From NCBI RefSeq assembly GCF_013433315.1, contig NZ_WXVV01000006.1, positions 124,001-188,000 on the forward strand: DNA of 64,000 nt, read 5' to 3'. Position 1 is the first letter of the stretch. Each line of letters opens with the position of its first letter. Shown piece by piece: positions 36,624-46,550 of this stretch. The notes beneath the pieces are model-generated. The model did not search any database, was not told the DNA's origin, and saw nothing but the letters and a program-made list of their open reading frames with translations. The stretch is from Pseudomonas crudilactis. GTDB lineage: Bacteria > Pseudomonadota > Gammaproteobacteria > Pseudomonadales > Pseudomonadaceae. Made by a program: the position numbers and the translations under genes.

Positions 36624-37760
36624 TCAGGAGATTAATTTCCGAATCTGAGCCAGCCTTTCCGCATAGCGAAGACCGGTCTGTCGGTAACTGAAGTGAGTAC
36701 GCATATGAGTGCTGGCTTTCTTGCCCACATCACGTCCAAGGCCGGGGTTATCAACAAGTTTCACCATGTAATCTGCTGCCTGCTCGATATCCGGGTCCGC
36801 CCAAACCTGATTCTCGTAAAAAGGATACTCTCCTTCGAGGACAGGAATTAGCGAATATTGAACCGGCAAAGAAACATCATCACTCATGAAATCAAGGTTC
36901 CCCGAGTATGAGGTGGCAATTACCGGCTTGCCCAGAACCATAGCTTCAGCAATTCCAAAGCCGTACCCTTCTGATCGATGCAGCGAAACAAAGCAGTCGC
37001 ACGATCGGGCCAGATTCTTCACCTCGTTACTGCTCATACCGCGGTGAATCAGTGTGACTTGCTGGTGAAGGTCCTTGACCTGCTCGCTTAACTCCTTGAA
37101 AGCCTCCGGATTGGTTTCGACCCCATTAACCTTGATAACCAGATGAGCTTTGGAATAGGGACGTTGCTCGAGGAGTTTGCGGAACGCCGCCACCACGCCC
37201 TCTGGATTTTTTCGGGTCGAGTACGAGCGGAGGTCGTAAAAAAACAGAAAGGTGTAATCCGATTCAGGGATACCAAAATACCGCCGGCCTAGAAAGCCAT
37301 CAAGGCTGATCTCACACGACAATGGCATGTGATAGACGTCCTTGGAACAAGCCTCTGACAATCCATCCAGGATAAACTTCGAAGGTGCCCAGATTTCATC
37401 GAACTTATCCAGGTAGTCAGCCCAGACTTTTGGATAATTGGGCAACTCCCAGAGCGGATAGATAACGTTGTATCCAGAGAGCTCATGAAGATTGGCAAGG
37501 TGCTTAAGAGCCTGCTCAACTTCGTTCCCATTGATATGAAAAATATTGATGGGTGCCAATCGTTTAGCGATAACCCCCGAAAATTCCTCCAACTCCACGT
37601 CAGAGGGCGTTTCAATCTGATATATATCAATCAGATTTGGAGTTTGATGAACTCGCTTGAAAGACCGGAAGGAAGCGCGAATATGCTCGCCCATACCAAT
37701 AGGAGCATAGGGATGCCCCACCAGACATACATCATCTTTAACCACACTAGTACGCGTCAT
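36624..37760 (-). CDS. Glycosyltransferase family 4
   Basis: A 378-residue GT-B enzyme. The C-terminal half has the GT4 pattern: FYDLRSYSTRKNPEGVVAAFR, then the EX7E-type motif SEGYGFGIAEAMVLGKPVIAT. The N-terminal half contains VGHPYAPIGMGEHIR, a donor/acceptor glycine loop, and YPLWELPNYP, which recurs in mannosyl/rhamnosyl transferases of O-antigen loci. It likely adds D-rhamnose or mannose from a GDP donor, by analogy with WbpX/Y/Z, but that is inference. It is 16 bases after the large fusion gene. Confidence 0.85.
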   Translation of the reverse strand: MTRTSVVKDDVCLVGHPYAPIGMGEHIRASFRSFKRVHQTPNLIDIYQIETPSDVELEEFSGVIAKRLAPINIFHINGNEVEQALKHLANLHELSGYNVIYPLWELPNYPKVWADYLDKFDEIWAPSKFILDGLSEACSKDVYHMPLSCEISLDGFLGRRYFGIPESDYTFLFFYDLRSYSTRKNPEGVVAAFRKLLEQRPYSKAHLVIKVNGVETNPEAFKELSEQVKDLHQQVTLIHRGMSSNEVKNLARSCDCFVSLHRSEGYGFGIAEAMVLGKPVIATSYSGNLDFMSDDVSLPVQYSLIPVLEGEYPFYENQVWADPDIEQAADYMVKLVDNPGLGRDVGKKASTHMRTHFSYRQTGLRYAERLAQIRKLIS

Positions 37761-37776
37761 AATATTAACCAGTCTG

Positions 37777-40700
37777 TTATTTTTTCAACAAAAGCGATGC
37801 ATCGGTAGCATTCTTCACAGCTTCAAGATATGTGTGCCCGTAGCGACGATCAGGTTCCAGATACGCACCTTCAGCCCATTCGTTCCAAGCGTTTACAAAA
37901 ACGATCTGCTCATCTCCAAAATTCTGATGCCTGGTTTCCTCAAGTGCATCTTCAAGCCAGGCTTGGAATGCTCCCGGAGAGGCATTTTCGAAACAGAAGC
38001 TATTATCCTGACGACGTGCAGTGTTATCCCAACCCGGCATCACCCCTTTGAATCGGGTATAAGCAGGCGCTTGTCTGGTTGCGTACCTCACTGCCAAATC
38101 GCGATAATCCGCCGTGCTTCCCTTGAAATCCGGATTCAGCAACTTTCCTGAAGGTTTCTTCTGTTCGGCCAAGCCCTGAGGCGGAAACTCCACAGCGGAG
38201 TCACAACCAAATTGCGCAGGTGGCGTGCCGGCACTAACCAGTTCGAAAGACTCAACCATAGCGATATAGATTTCGCCAAGCCCCTGCTCTCGACATACCT
38301 GTCGCCATCTCGCAGCTGTTCCCGCGAAGTTAGGAAACAGCGTGACTCGGTACACCAATATCAGCGGGCGACCATCGATTTTTATGTAGCGTTCATCGCG
38401 GAAAAACCGGATCAAGTCACTGATAACTGCTTTGTCATCCTCTTCGGAATGTGCTTGCGCCATCAAGACTTCATTTTCTTGACCATCCCATCGACGTGTC
38501 CAGTTCTCGTTTGCCCAGCACAGGCAAAACGGAACATCGGCGGTTTTATCTTCAAGCAACTGTTCGACCGGACGTTCAAGCAAACGCTTTCCATCAAACC
38601 AGTAATAATAGAAGCAAAAACCATGCAGGCCGTATTTACGCGCCAGTTCAGCCTGCTGCTCCATAATTTCCAGCAAGCGCAGGTCGTAATAGCCGATATC
38701 AGCAGGTAATCGAGGTTGATAGTGACCCTCGAAGTTTGGACGAGCCTTACTTACGTTAGTCCACTCCGTAAACCCCTTGCCCCACCATTGATCATTCTCT
38801 GCTACCGGATGAAATTGCGGCAGGTAGAAGCTGATGATTCTCGGAGTCGAGTGCTGCTCGAGTGTTGGCCCCCATTTTGCCTGCAATGTATTGATATTGT
38901 TTGCAATGCAGGACCGCTTAAATTCTTCATTGACACTGTCAGTCGTTTTGGACAGGTGATGAACAATTGTTGCTAATGGATTGTAGTAAATATCATAGCC
39001 TTTAGCCCTGACACTCAAACAAAGATCACTGTCTTCACAATAGCAAGGCAGAAACTCTTCCGAAAATCCTCCAATCTCCTTCAGCACCGGCGTAGGTAAC
39101 AGAAGGCAAGCACCAGAAACATAATCGACACGACGAATATAATTGTATCTCGGCAGACTCGCATCCTGATTCAAGCCCACCATCACCGAACTTCCGTCGG
39201 ACATCAGTGCTGCACCGGCCTCTTGCAAATGGCCTGTCGGATATACGAATTTTGGCCCGACAACTCCGACATTAGGGTAATCAACAAAAGTCGCTAGCAG
39301 TGTGTCAAGCCAGTCTTTTGTTACCTGAACGTCGTTATTAAGAAATAGCGTGAATTCGCCCTTCACCATTTCAAGAGCGTTATTGCAGTTTCTCAAAAAG
39401 CCAAGATTACTTTCGTTTCTGACGTAACGAATATTCTTTATCAGTTCAAGTACCCGTGGCGTGTCATCTACTGACGCATCATCAGCGACTATGATTTCGT
39501 AGGAAACTTTAGAACCACTGTATTTGGCGATAGAACTCAAGCACTCCAAAGTAAGCGCAAGGTTGTTGAATACCGGGATAATGATAGAAATTTTCGGGTT
39601 TGCCACCAGCTCCGGAAACCGGAGGCCCGTCGCGACGCTGGCCAATGTAGAGGAATCAAGAGTGATCAGTTCGACCGGCTCAATCCGACGATCCTCCATG
39701 AACTTGCGCTTCTCAGCGACGATGCGTTGTTTAACCGAGTGATAGTCCTTCCACTCCCAAACGCCATCGGCACGTGGCAGGTCAACGCTCACGATAACGT
39801 TATCGCTAACCGACCCGGAACTGACGGGAGCCGGATTATCCCAATGCTTGTCAACTTTACGAAACTCTTTCCAGGTTTTGTACGCACCAAAACGCTGGAA
39901 AAACAAACCAAAATAGGTAAATGCAAAACTCTTCAGCTTTTGCTTACGATACTGGCTAACTGGCAAGGCACGGTAGCACCTCAGTATCAGTGTTCCTAAC
40001 ACCACAATGACCTTCCTTTTGAAAGTGACTATAGCTCTAAGTGGAGAAGTCAGACGCCAACTTGTAGACGCTCTGATCTCATCAACCATGCCTTGGTATA
40101 AATCCCGGCTATTGGTTAATTCTAGAACTTGATTATTCAGTTGTGCTTTTGCAAGTAAAAGTTTTTCAACTTCAATACGAGATTGTTGCTGAGCGGATAT
40201 GAGTTGTTCACGCTCAATTCGAAAATATTCGTGCATTGAAAGAAAGAATTCCGTTTGAACACCGTTAGAACTATCGTCGTTTCCTTTGAAGCCCAATAAA
40301 GCTTCATAGGCTGAGGCCTGTACTTTTAGCTTCTCCTCCGCCAGATTGCTCAAGAACGTCGTAGATTGACTGCACAGACTAACCAGAGTCGACAATAGTC
40401 GGGTTCCCGCCTCGACGGAGACAATCGAGTAGATCTCGTTAGCAGGAACGGTGATTCGACCAAGCTCTTCCCAACTGCCAATATCCAATGCCAATACGAC
40501 AGCGGTATCTAAGGAGAGCGCGTCAATGTTCCTGGATCGACTCAATCCCACATAGATCACGTTTTGCTTGACCCATATACCCCTTGTGTAGCCACCAAGA
40601 TTCTTTGAGCGAACCAGAATACCTTCGGGGGAAAATTCACACAGTTCTTTCATCTCAGAGTTTGCAATCAGCAAATTCTGACCATGTTGAATCACACTGT

Positions 40701-41202
40701 GCGGCTGGGAAAGTCCTCGAATCAACACATCTCCGCTTTCAAGATCTTTTACAAAACCCTGTTCAAGGGTATTTCCCTTGTAGCCTCGATGCTCTGAAAA
40801 CTCTCCGAACGCGGAGTAAACGATCTTACCATTCCATACTGCCAAACAATTAAGGTGCTGAGAGTCTTCTTCACCGGGCATCCGCCACCGGCGCAATTCG
40901 CGACCACTGGCATCGAATTTGACGACTTCATTTCGGGTTGTTCCGACAACATAAAAAAACCCGTTCAGTGCGATGACATCGTGAATATCACCAATATCAG
41001 CAACACTTTCATCGATAATAAAAGTCTTTTCACCAAGAGCCCACAACTGATCAGGCTGGACTGCTCTGAAGAAATAATCAGCACTGAAGCCCAGACCGAC
41101 GGTATTGATACCGTCCAACTGAACAACTTTACCTTCGCAAACAAAAAACAACCCGCCGCCATTAGGCGAGGAAATAAACAAATCAGAAAATAATTCTTTC
41201 AT
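37777..41202 (-). CDS. Multidomain glycosyltransferase: propeller, GT2, WbsX
   Basis: A 1141-residue protein with three parts. Residues 1-265 form a beta-propeller-like domain (DUF4915-like, with IHDVIALNGFFYVVGTTRNEV). Residues about 285-400 hold a coiled coil ending in STSWRLTSPLRA, typical of GT linkers. Residues 538-755 are a GT2 domain (ISIIIPVFNN, VADDASVDDTP, FLNNDVQV, CEDSDLCLSVRAKGYD). Residues 788-1141 are a WbsX/GH99-like domain (FYLPQFHPVAENDQWWGKGFTEW, CWANENWTRRWDG, NAWNEWAEGAYLEPD). It overlaps wzt by 4 bases. It probably builds or caps the exported glycan. Confidence 0.88.
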   Translation of the reverse strand: MKELFSDLFISSPNGGGLFFVCEGKVVQLDGINTVGLGFSADYFFRAVQPDQLWALGEKTFIIDESVADIGDIHDVIALNGFFYVVGTTRNEVVKFDASGRELRRWRMPGEEDSQHLNCLAVWNGKIVYSAFGEFSEHRGYKGNTLEQGFVKDLESGDVLIRGLSQPHSVIQHGQNLLIANSEMKELCEFSPEGILVRSKNLGGYTRGIWVKQNVIYVGLSRSRNIDALSLDTAVVLALDIGSWEELGRITVPANEIYSIVSVEAGTRLLSTLVSLCSQSTTFLSNLAEEKLKVQASAYEALLGFKGNDDSSNGVQTEFFLSMHEYFRIEREQLISAQQQSRIEVEKLLLAKAQLNNQVLELTNSRDLYQGMVDEIRASTSWRLTSPLRAIVTFKRKVIVVLGTLILRCYRALPVSQYRKQKLKSFAFTYFGLFFQRFGAYKTWKEFRKVDKHWDNPAPVSSGSVSDNVIVSVDLPRADGVWEWKDYHSVKQRIVAEKRKFMEDRRIEPVELITLDSSTLASVATGLRFPELVANPKISIIIPVFNNLALTLECLSSIAKYSGSKVSYEIIVADDASVDDTPRVLELIKNIRYVRNESNLGFLRNCNNALEMVKGEFTLFLNNDVQVTKDWLDTLLATFVDYPNVGVVGPKFVYPTGHLQEAGAALMSDGSSVMVGLNQDASLPRYNYIRRVDYVSGACLLLPTPVLKEIGGFSEEFLPCYCEDSDLCLSVRAKGYDIYYNPLATIVHHLSKTTDSVNEEFKRSCIANNINTLQAKWGPTLEQHSTPRIISFYLPQFHPVAENDQWWGKGFTEWTNVSKARPNFEGHYQPRLPADIGYYDLRLLEIMEQQAELARKYGLHGFCFYYYWFDGKRLLERPVEQLLEDKTADVPFCLCWANENWTRRWDGQENEVLMAQAHSEEDDKAVISDLIRFFRDERYIKIDGRPLILVYRVTLFPNFAGTAARWRQVCREQGLGEIYIAMVESFELVSAGTPPAQFGCDSAVEFPPQGLAEQKKPSGKLLNPDFKGSTADYRDLAVRYATRQAPAYTRFKGVMPGWDNTARRQDNSFCFENASPGAFQAWLEDALEETRHQNFGDEQIVFVNAWNEWAEGAYLEPDRRYGHTYLEAVKNATDASLLLKK

Positions 41203-42545
41203 ATCTTTGCCACACCTGAAACACAGCCAAAATCGATAATTTCGGTCGCCAAGTTATCTTGAATAGGGGAAACTCTGAAAACGAACGCATCGACTAGCCG
41301 GTGGAGTACGGTCTCCTCTCCACTTGAGTCCACGCAGCCGAACACCCCTGCGTTTAGAAAGTACGTTCCAGGATTGAGCGAGCACGTAAAATCAAAAGTG
41401 ACATTCAGCGTGGTACCTTGCTCTACTTTGGCCATGGAGTTCTTCATGGATGAACTATGAGCGCCGCCTAGTGAGAACCCCGTCGTTGTGCGAACCACCA
41501 TACCGAACCGTACGCCCGTTGCCGCAAAATCGAACTTTACGTCAAACGAGTATCTGTAAACTCGCCCCCGGTGAAGGTTATTTACGACTTGTAAAGCATC
41601 GTTCGTAATATGCGGGTTTGAAATATAGGCACCATGGGATTCAAACTCAATCGTCGAAATTGACTTCAGGTGCGGATCGAAAAACTCCAGTTGGTCAGCT
41701 TCATTGCGCACCGCAACCTCAGCAGTGTGCGAGGCGGAGCTGCCGCTCTCCTTGCCCAACACCACCGATTGACGAATCTCATCGCAAATCTCATTGCGCT
41801 TTTCCGCAGGGGCATATAGCAATTTCTGATAGTTGGCGACGATCTCCTTTGGAGATCCCATTGCCAGCATCTCACCGGAGTCGAGGAGGATCGCACTATC
41901 ACAGAGCTCTACAATTGTTGTCCCGGAATGAGATACAAAAAGAATTGTTGCTCCCTTATTCTTGATCTCTTCAATCCGAGCAAAACATTTCCTTTGGAAT
42001 AACTCATCTCCGACGGAAAGCGCTTCATCGACGATCAGAATTTCCGGATCGACATTGATCGCTACCGCAAACGCCAATCTAACCAACATTCCGCTTGAAT
42101 AGGTTTTAACAGGCTGGTCGATAAACAAACCAATGCCTGCAAAATCAACTATTTCCTGGAATCGGCTATCGACCTCGTTTTTTGTCAGGCCCAATACAGC
42201 TGAGTTCATGTAGACGTTTTCACGTCCGGTAAACTCTGGATTAAATCCGGAGCCCAACTCCAGCAAGGCAGCGATCCTGCCAACCGTTTTGATCTCACCC
42301 TCACTCTGGCTCAACGTCCCACAAATCAACTGTAGAATGGTTGACTTTCCCGAGCCATTTCTTCCGACGATACCAACGGTTGTTCCCCGTTTTATATCGA
42401 AAGAAACGGACTTTAGCGCCCAAAACTCGCGATAATATTTTTTGGTGTCGGGCGTAAGCATTTGCAGAAGGCGATCCCGCGGCTTGTCGTAAATATGAAA
42501 GCATTTACTGACTTCGCTAACCTTAATTGCGACATCAGAGCACAT
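41199..42545 (-). CDS. wzt: O-polysaccharide ABC transporter ATPase Wzt
   Basis: The 448-residue protein has an N-terminal ABC ATPase (Walker A GRNGSGKST, signature YSSGMLVRLAFA, Walker B ILIVDEAL, switch His in LFVSHSG). A C-terminal extension (about 290-448) matches the Wzt_C carbohydrate-binding beta-sandwich. That domain recognises the non-reducing end of the finished polymer in systems with terminal modification. ATG at 42545 (MCSDVAIKV) follows AAGGAAGGGG, and the start overlaps the wzm stop by 11 bases. A longer in-frame start inside wzm is less likely. Confidence 0.93.
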   Translation of the reverse strand: MCSDVAIKVSEVSKCFHIYDKPRDRLLQMLTPDTKKYYREFWALKSVSFDIKRGTTVGIVGRNGSGKSTILQLICGTLSQSEGEIKTVGRIAALLELGSGFNPEFTGRENVYMNSAVLGLTKNEVDSRFQEIVDFAGIGLFIDQPVKTYSSGMLVRLAFAVAINVDPEILIVDEALSVGDELFQRKCFARIEEIKNKGATILFVSHSGTTIVELCDSAILLDSGEMLAMGSPKEIVANYQKLLYAPAEKRNEICDEIRQSVVLGKESGSSASHTAEVAVRNEADQLEFFDPHLKSISTIEFESHGAYISNPHITNDALQVVNNLHRGRVYRYSFDVKFDFAATGVRFGMVVRTTTGFSLGGAHSSSMKNSMAKVEQGTTLNVTFDFTCSLNPGTYFLNAGVFGCVDSSGEETVLHRLVDAFVFRVSPIQDNLATEIIDFGCVSGVAKI

Positions 42546-43353
42546 CGCCAAACCCCTTCCTTGTTTTTTGAAACCAGGCAAACCCCAAACATGCGATAAC
42601 AACCGAGCCCAGCAGATAGATCGACCAGCTGATCACATTGGGAACTTGTCCCCAAAACATTACTGATCTGGCCATTTCGATAACAGGGGTCAACGGATTA
42701 AAATTCAACAAATAACGATATTCCTCAGGCAAGGCCTCTACTGGATAGAATATCGGCGAAAGGAACATCAACACTGTAATGATCAAGCCAATAAATTGGG
42801 AGACATCACGCAAATATACGCCTAGCGATGCAAGTGCCCAAGTCAAACCCAGAATCAGAAATGCCAACGGCAATATGACCATTGGCAATAACAGAATAGA
42901 AACGTGAGGTACTCCGAATAGAATGGCATATACAGACACCCATACTATTATGCTAACTGCTGCGTGAAACAACGCGGATCCCAGCGCGACCCAAGGAAGA
43001 ATCTCCAGTGGGAAAACCACCTTTTTCACATAGTTTGCGTTCGCCAGAATCAAACTTGGCGCCTTGCTTACGCACTCCGCAAAAAGGTTGAACATTATCA
43101 GACCGGCAAAAAGAACCAATGCAAACTCGGTTTTCGAATCACTGCCCGAATTCCAACGGGCTTTAAAAACGAAGCTGAATACAAATGTGTACACTGCAAG
43201 CATGAAAATCGGATTAAAAAATGACCAGAGGATCCCTAAGAACGATCCTCGATAACGTCCAACCACCTCGCGTTCGATTAATGCTCTAATCAAACCACGA
43301 TTCAGGTAAAGACTAAGGATCATCTGTTTAGGTGATGATGAGAAAGCTCGCAT
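42535..43353 (-). CDS. wzm: O-polysaccharide ABC transporter permease Wzm
   Basis: A 272-residue ABC-2 type permease with six membrane helices and the family motif IEREVVGRYRGSFLGILWSFFNPIFMLAVYTFVF (residues 25-58). With Wzt it should export an undecaprenyl-linked glycan across the inner membrane. The presence of Wzm/Wzt, and absence of wzx and wzy, indicates ABC-dependent assembly. ATG at 43353 follows AGAGG. It begins a six-gene run (wzm, wzt, fusion GT, GT4, GT-C, GT2) after a 255-base gap that should hold its promoter. Confidence 0.93.
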   Translation of the reverse strand: MRAFSSSPKQMILSLYLNRGLIRALIEREVVGRYRGSFLGILWSFFNPIFMLAVYTFVFSFVFKARWNSGSDSKTEFALVLFAGLIMFNLFAECVSKAPSLILANANYVKKVVFPLEILPWVALGSALFHAAVSIIVWVSVYAILFGVPHVSILLLPMVILPLAFLILGLTWALASLGVYLRDVSQFIGLIITVLMFLSPIFYPVEALPEEYRYLLNFNPLTPVIEMARSVMFWGQVPNVISWSIYLLGSVVIACLGFAWFQKTRKGFGDVL

Positions 43354-43608
43354 CAGTTACTGACCTCTATCATTTCTTACTCTCTAATATCTTCGACAAC
43401 TCAGACCTGTTTGAAAAGCGAGCGCCATAAATCTTGAACCAGCCGAATCGACCTCTTAGGTTCGCATAATTAGGCCAAACACGCCACTTGGGCTGTGATT
43501 TCGAAACACATTCAAAGCCCGGCTAGCACTCGACAAGAAACGTGTCAACACAAACATCTGCCAATACCACCGTTCAAGAAGCATACTTGTGTGAAACCAC
43601 CGAAACGA

Positions 43609-44619
43609 TCACTCGCTCTTCCCTGCACGAAATCGAATAGCGAGGGTGCAGAGTGGCACCCAAGCAACAAGCACTCCCCAGAATCCGTCCAGGAACCCCT
43701 TCATTACGAAAACGGAAATAGGTAGCAGCCACAGGACATTTATGAGTAATACACCCATGGTAACCTTGAAGTGCGATCCTGCAGCTTTGGCTGCGTGCTG
43801 ATAAGCGTGAGAACAATGCGCTTGATAGACTTTTTCTCCACTGACCAACCGCCTGAACAGCGTCCATGTTGCATCAATAAAGAAGACGCTTGTCAGGATG
43901 ATCCAGCACCACATCAACTCGGGAGATGCCTGGGCAGCCTGAATTGCAAGAACACCCAGCATCATGCCGAGAAATCCACTCCCGGCATCACCCATGAATA
44001 TTCTTGCTGGGGGAAAATTCCAATATAGAAATCCAGCCACTGCGGCAGATAAAACCAAGGGCACAGTCAGTAGATTTGCGTTTCCGCTAATCCAGTAATT
44101 AATGCACATCCCCAGACATACAAAAATTGCCTGCACACTGGCAATACCGTCGATCCCATCCATGAAGTTATAGAGATTGAGTACCCAGACCAGGTAGATA
44201 ACGGCAAGGATATTACCACCCCATGCCAGATCGACATCTACCCCCAGAATCCTGATGGGTGGCAGGCCATTCAACCAGAAAAGCGCCCAGCTGGCCGACA
44301 GGAAATGCCCAAGCAGACGCCATCGAGCAGGAACATGCCCGTGATCATCCACAAACCCGACCAGCGCAACCAGCGCCCCGGCACCCAGGAGGCCATACAC
44401 CACGTCATTGGCAATCAGACCCAAGCCATTCAAAACCGGCAGGGAAAGGAGAAACGCAATGACTATGGCTACACCACCCCCCCTAGGAGTAGGCACTGTA
44501 TGTGAACTGCGCTCATTTGGCACATCCATCAAACTTTTCGATAACGCGTAGCGGCGCAGGACGTAGGTACCGCCCCAAGAAATTGCAAATACGATCAGCA
44601 ATAACAATCCGGCTATCAT
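43609..44619 (-). CDS. wbpL: Undecaprenyl-phosphate sugar-1-phosphate transferase, WbpL/WecA type
   Basis: A 336-residue polytopic membrane protein with about eleven helices. The MraY/WecA motifs are present: SSHTVPTPRGGG, FVDDHGHVPARWRLL, NLYNFMDGIDGIASVQ with the catalytic Asp pair, and FMGDAGSGFLGM. It starts O-polysaccharide synthesis by moving a HexNAc-1-phosphate (FucNAc, QuiNAc or GlcNAc) to undecaprenyl phosphate. Its ATG overlaps the preceding epimerase stop by 4 bases, so supply of the primer sugar and loading are coupled. It is far from wbpM here, unlike in P. aeruginosa. Confidence 0.9.
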   Translation of the reverse strand: MIAGLLLLIVFAISWGGTYVLRRYALSKSLMDVPNERSSHTVPTPRGGGVAIVIAFLLSLPVLNGLGLIANDVVYGLLGAGALVALVGFVDDHGHVPARWRLLGHFLSASWALFWLNGLPPIRILGVDVDLAWGGNILAVIYLVWVLNLYNFMDGIDGIASVQAIFVCLGMCINYWISGNANLLTVPLVLSAAVAGFLYWNFPPARIFMGDAGSGFLGMMLGVLAIQAAQASPELMWCWIILTSVFFIDATWTLFRRLVSGEKVYQAHCSHAYQHAAKAAGSHFKVTMGVLLINVLWLLPISVFVMKGFLDGFWGVLVAWVPLCTLAIRFRAGKSE

Positions 44620-45578
44620 CGAATTTTACTTTCCTTGTAGTGAGTGATGGTTTCTCGAAAGGCTGTCACTCTGTCTACTGAAGGTGTCCAACCGAGCAGT
44701 TCTTCATTCTTCCTGATATCAACTTGCAATGAGTCACATATGCGCTGAACAACATCTTCCTTTCGAAACAACCGACCGATTACCTTTAACAGAAATACGG
44801 GCACCGGTAGCAAATTTGCTTTCTTGTTCATCGCGTTCGCTAATTCGCACAGGAGCTCAGTGGTTGAAAGATCAGCACCATCACTCGCCAAAAATACTTG
44901 ATTTCGCGCAGCCGGATGGGACATACAAACAAAAATGAGATCGACCAAATTTCCAACCGCAACCAAACTACGCTGGTTATGCAGAGCACCAAATGGTAAT
45001 GGCACGCCCTTATCAAGCCACTTCAACATACTCAGGAAGTTTGCTTTCACACCCGGCCCATAGACCAATGGCGGCCTGATAATTACCAACTCCATTTCAG
45101 AAGCATCGCAGATTTCACGAAGCGCCAATTCAGCTTCGTACTTGGAAATGCTGTAAGGATCGACAGGACCGGGGGTGTCGCTTGCCTTGAAAGGGCTATT
45201 TGACTGAGTCCTTTCGCCATTTACTTTGATCGTGCTTATGAAAACAAAACGTTTGACGCCCTCCTCGCAAGCGCGTCGAGCCAATCGGAGAGTCCCTTCC
45301 AGATTAGCCTTTCGAAACTCATATAACGCGTCTGCAGCAGTCTCGTTCATTACATGCACCCGAGCGGCGGAATGAACGACTACATCGACGTCTTGCATGG
45401 AGGGTAATGAGTTCCGAGCACACAGGTCGAATGCCCGGACCTGGCATACGCCTTGAAATCCCTGTACGTCTCGCACAGCAGCAATCGGTATGTAGCCCTG
45501 ATCAATTTCAAGCCTGGACAGCAGCGCGCTACCGACAAACCCACTTGCACCGGTCACCAGTACTTTTAGCATCGTCAT
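44616..45578 (-). CDS. NAD-dependent epimerase/reductase, WbpV-like
   Basis: The 320-residue extended SDR has VLVTGASGFVGSALLSRL near its start, VHSAARVHV, and the active-site motif PYSISKYEAELALREI. Length and motifs fit the WbpV/FnlC-like group that reduces the 4-keto-6-deoxy product of WbpM to UDP-QuiNAc or UDP-FucNAc. Overlaps of 4 bases with both neighbours (rhamnosyltransferase and wbpL) favour the ATG at 45578. Stereochemistry of the product cannot be read from sequence. Confidence 0.82.
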   Translation of the reverse strand: MTMLKVLVTGASGFVGSALLSRLEIDQGYIPIAAVRDVQGFQGVCQVRAFDLCARNSLPSMQDVDVVVHSAARVHVMNETAADALYEFRKANLEGTLRLARRACEEGVKRFVFISTIKVNGERTQSNSPFKASDTPGPVDPYSISKYEAELALREICDASEMELVIIRPPLVYGPGVKANFLSMLKWLDKGVPLPFGALHNQRSLVAVGNLVDLIFVCMSHPAARNQVFLASDGADLSTTELLCELANAMNKKANLLPVPVFLLKVIGRLFRKEDVVQRICDSLQVDIRKNEELLGWTPSVDRVTAFRETITHYKESKIR

Positions 45579-46498
45579 TTTTCTTTGTTTCCAGCTACTG
45601 CTTTCATCCAGCAGATACAAAAGAAAAGCACCTTGTCCCTGACGCGACGGCGACAGCGCCAAGCATAAAATGAAAGTTTGATGAGCTGGATACGACGAAA
45701 CTCTCGCCATGATCTGACAAACGGGTCTTTATCTAGCCCGACCAAATGCGCAATTAACTGCACCTGATTGAACCACCAGCCATTGTGGATGGTTTTATAG
45801 CGGGAGACGAGAGAGCTCAATCCGGTATTCGCCCCGACCTGATTACTCTCATGCTGTCGGTATCTCATCGACGATACGGGATCTATATACCAACGATAAC
45901 CATGGCTTCGAGCATACGCATAGCAGAACCAGTCATGAAGACTGACATCTTGCAATTGCTGCCAGTTACTCAGGATCGAACTCTTGAGCGATTCGGCCAA
46001 CTGCTTACCCATCACATAAGTACAGCCAGGGCCCGCCGCTTCGAAGAGAAAATCCCAAGCGACCTGAGGCTGCGCCTTATCGAGCAGGCAGTCACTCCTG
46101 TCGGGCCAGAAGGCGATTACGTTACTAGAATAAGCATCGAAGCCACGCGCTTGAATTACCAGCGAGGCTCGCTGCAGCTTATCCGTATCCCAAATATCAT
46201 CCTGATCAGCAAAAGCTACGGCATCGAAATCGTGAAATTCGACATCCCGCATCAACCTGAAGAAGTTTCGAGATGCGCCACCAAAAGCACCAGCAGGAGG
46301 AAGCAGAACAACATTGGAATGCTGCTCTGCGTAAGCCTCGCACCACGCCTCGGTACCATCGGTCGATGGATCGACGCTAATGTATATAACGAGATCGACC
46401 CCAACCTGGGCCTGGATCGACAGCAACTGCTGCTCGATCCATTGCATACCATTATAGGCCGCGAGCAGGACCGCGACCTTTTGACGAAATACTGGCAT
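45575..46498 (-). CDS. Glycosyltransferase family 2, rhamnosyltransferase-like
   Basis: A 307-residue GT-A enzyme: VAVLLAAYNGMQWIEQQLLSI, ISVDPSTDGTE and AFADQDDIWDTDKLQ, then SLHDWFCYAYARSHGYRWYIDP and RYRQHESNQVG. It is the same subfamily as the 28479-29456 enzyme, with different surface residues. It may transfer L-rhamnose from the dTDP-rhamnose made by the upstream rfb genes. The gap from rfbA is 52 bases; the stop overlaps the epimerase ATG. Confidence 0.85.
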   Translation of the reverse strand: MPVFRQKVAVLLAAYNGMQWIEQQLLSIQAQVGVDLVIYISVDPSTDGTEAWCEAYAEQHSNVVLLPPAGAFGGASRNFFRLMRDVEFHDFDAVAFADQDDIWDTDKLQRASLVIQARGFDAYSSNVIAFWPDRSDCLLDKAQPQVAWDFLFEAAGPGCTYVMGKQLAESLKSSILSNWQQLQDVSLHDWFCYAYARSHGYRWYIDPVSSMRYRQHESNQVGANTGLSSLVSRYKTIHNGWWFNQVQLIAHLVGLDKDPFVRSWREFRRIQLIKLSFYAWRCRRRVRDKVLFFCICWMKAVAGNKEK

Positions 46499-46550
46499 GC
46501 TATTCCTGCTTGCACTGGTTAGACACTGCTGTCCGAAAGTGGCTTTCGAA

